The notes under the pieces are model-generated. The model saw only the letters and a list, made by a program, of their open reading frames with translations, did not search any database and was not told the origin of the DNA. From Lishizhenia sp. (GTDB lineage Bacteria; Bacteroidota; Bacteroidia; Flavobacteriales_D; Crocinitomicaceae), in NCBI GenBank assembly GCA_007117055.1, contig SKHH01000013.1:1-14127 (forward strand): a stretch of DNA of 14,127 nt, given 5' to 3'. The translations under genes and the position numbers were made by a program. This document shows positions 13,752-14,127 of the stretch, piece by piece (position 1 is the first letter of the stretch; the number at the start of each line of letters is the position of its first letter).

Positions 13752-13832
13752 GTGTTACTGTTTTTTTATTAAACATATAAATAAACGAAGTGTTTGATAA
13801 AACAGTCTATTAAATTACAATTTTAAATTATA

Positions 13833-13953
13833 TAACTGATTATTAGTGTTTTATTTTAGATAACTTTACCTTGAAATTTCTAACTTGATTAAGATTCATT
13901 GGCTTACTATTTAATATTTTATGCGTTTTTTCTAGTTTTTTAACTGATTATTA
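13833..13953. repeat. Paired 13-bp direct repeat in a divergent intergenic region
   Basis: TAACTGATTATTA occurs exactly at 13833-13845 and again at 13941-13953, 108 bases apart, in the AT-rich 287-base gap between the lipoprotein gene and the gene at the right edge. It may be a pair of binding sites, but AT-rich chance similarity is possible. The rest of the gap has TATCTTTA (14001-14008), a partial -7 box for the right-edge gene, and nothing else I can support. Confidence 0.3.
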
Positions 13954-14038
13954 ATTGATTTCATGAAAAAAATCAAAAAATATTATTACATTTCTGAAAA
14001 TATCTTTACTTTCACATGCGATTATAAACTATATTATT

Positions 14039-14127
14039 ATGTCAGGGATAGGAAAAATTACAGAAGACATCATTAACCGGTCACCATTTGTAAGAGAGGC
14101 ATTAACAGAAGGACTTATTAATGTTTC
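14039..14127 (+). CDS. Unidentified gene, N-terminal 29 codons only
   Basis: The reading frame opens at ATG 14039 and runs off the window without a stop. The visible residues include MSGIGKITEDIINRSPF and VREALTEGLINV. The pattern (helical start, SPF, EAL.EGLIN) resembles from memory the first residues of small Bacteroidota proteins that are annotated by a distant ACT-domain link, sometimes as aspartate kinase. That is a weak recollection, so no function is assigned. TATCTTTA at 14001-14008 may be its -7 box. No Shine-Dalgarno sequence is visible. Confidence 0.5.
   Translation, partial: MSGIGKITEDIINRSPFVREALTEGLINV

Overview
The window looks like a chromosomal segment from a low-GC member of the Bacteroidota, most likely order Flavobacteriales. 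The support is gene content: a GSCFA-domain protein, a Bacteroidota-type polysaccharide deacetylase, a DUF2141 lipoprotein, and an NhaC antiporter with a secreted N-terminal extension. Start sites have almost no Shine-Dalgarno sequence, and several upstream regions carry matches to the Bacteroidota promoter form TTG...TAnnTTTG. The assignment comes from recognising protein families by eye, not from a database search.

Left part (1-2958). The window opens in the last 47 codons of a RadC-family gene, followed by a good rho-independent terminator. Next comes a 295-bp non-coding element (257-551) with 20-bp terminal inverted repeats and a flanking CTTACT direct repeat, which reads as a MITE-like insertion. 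Two abutting plus-strand genes follow: a polysaccharide-deacetylase-like protein and a GSCFA (SGNH-hydrolase-like) protein.

Centre (2988-7338). The minus-strand rpe gene (ribulose-phosphate 3-epimerase) converges on the GSCFA gene and diverges from a tight plus-strand cluster: surE (nucleotidase), a 101-residue membrane protein of unknown function, lpxB (lipid A disaccharide synthase) and an exported SpoIID/LytB-domain protein. ATGA and GTGA stop/start overlaps link the first three, and nine bases separate lpxB from the fourth. The cluster joins lipid A synthesis with a probable peptidoglycan-acting enzyme, so it reads as an envelope operon.

Right part (7571-12750). An orphan NarL/LuxR-type response regulator converges on a minus-strand NhaC-family Na+/H+ antiporter. 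Upstream of nhaC, in the same direction, lies a two-component pair: a soluble GAF-containing histidine kinase and an NtrC-type sigma-54 activator, overlapping by 4 bp. The kinase has the best promoter match in the window, and its -33 TTG lies in the centre of a dyad.

Far right (12751-14127). A non-coding stretch with four predicted hairpins separates the kinase promoter from a DUF2141 lipoprotein gene. The window ends in the first 29 codons of an unidentified plus-strand gene.

I see no CRISPR array, tRNA, rRNA, complete insertion sequence, toxin-antitoxin pair or recognisable defence system. Most genes are ordinary housekeeping, envelope and signalling genes. The most distinctive signals are the MITE-like element with its target duplication, the surE-lpxB membrane protein, the kinase promoter dyad and the structured non-coding stretch.
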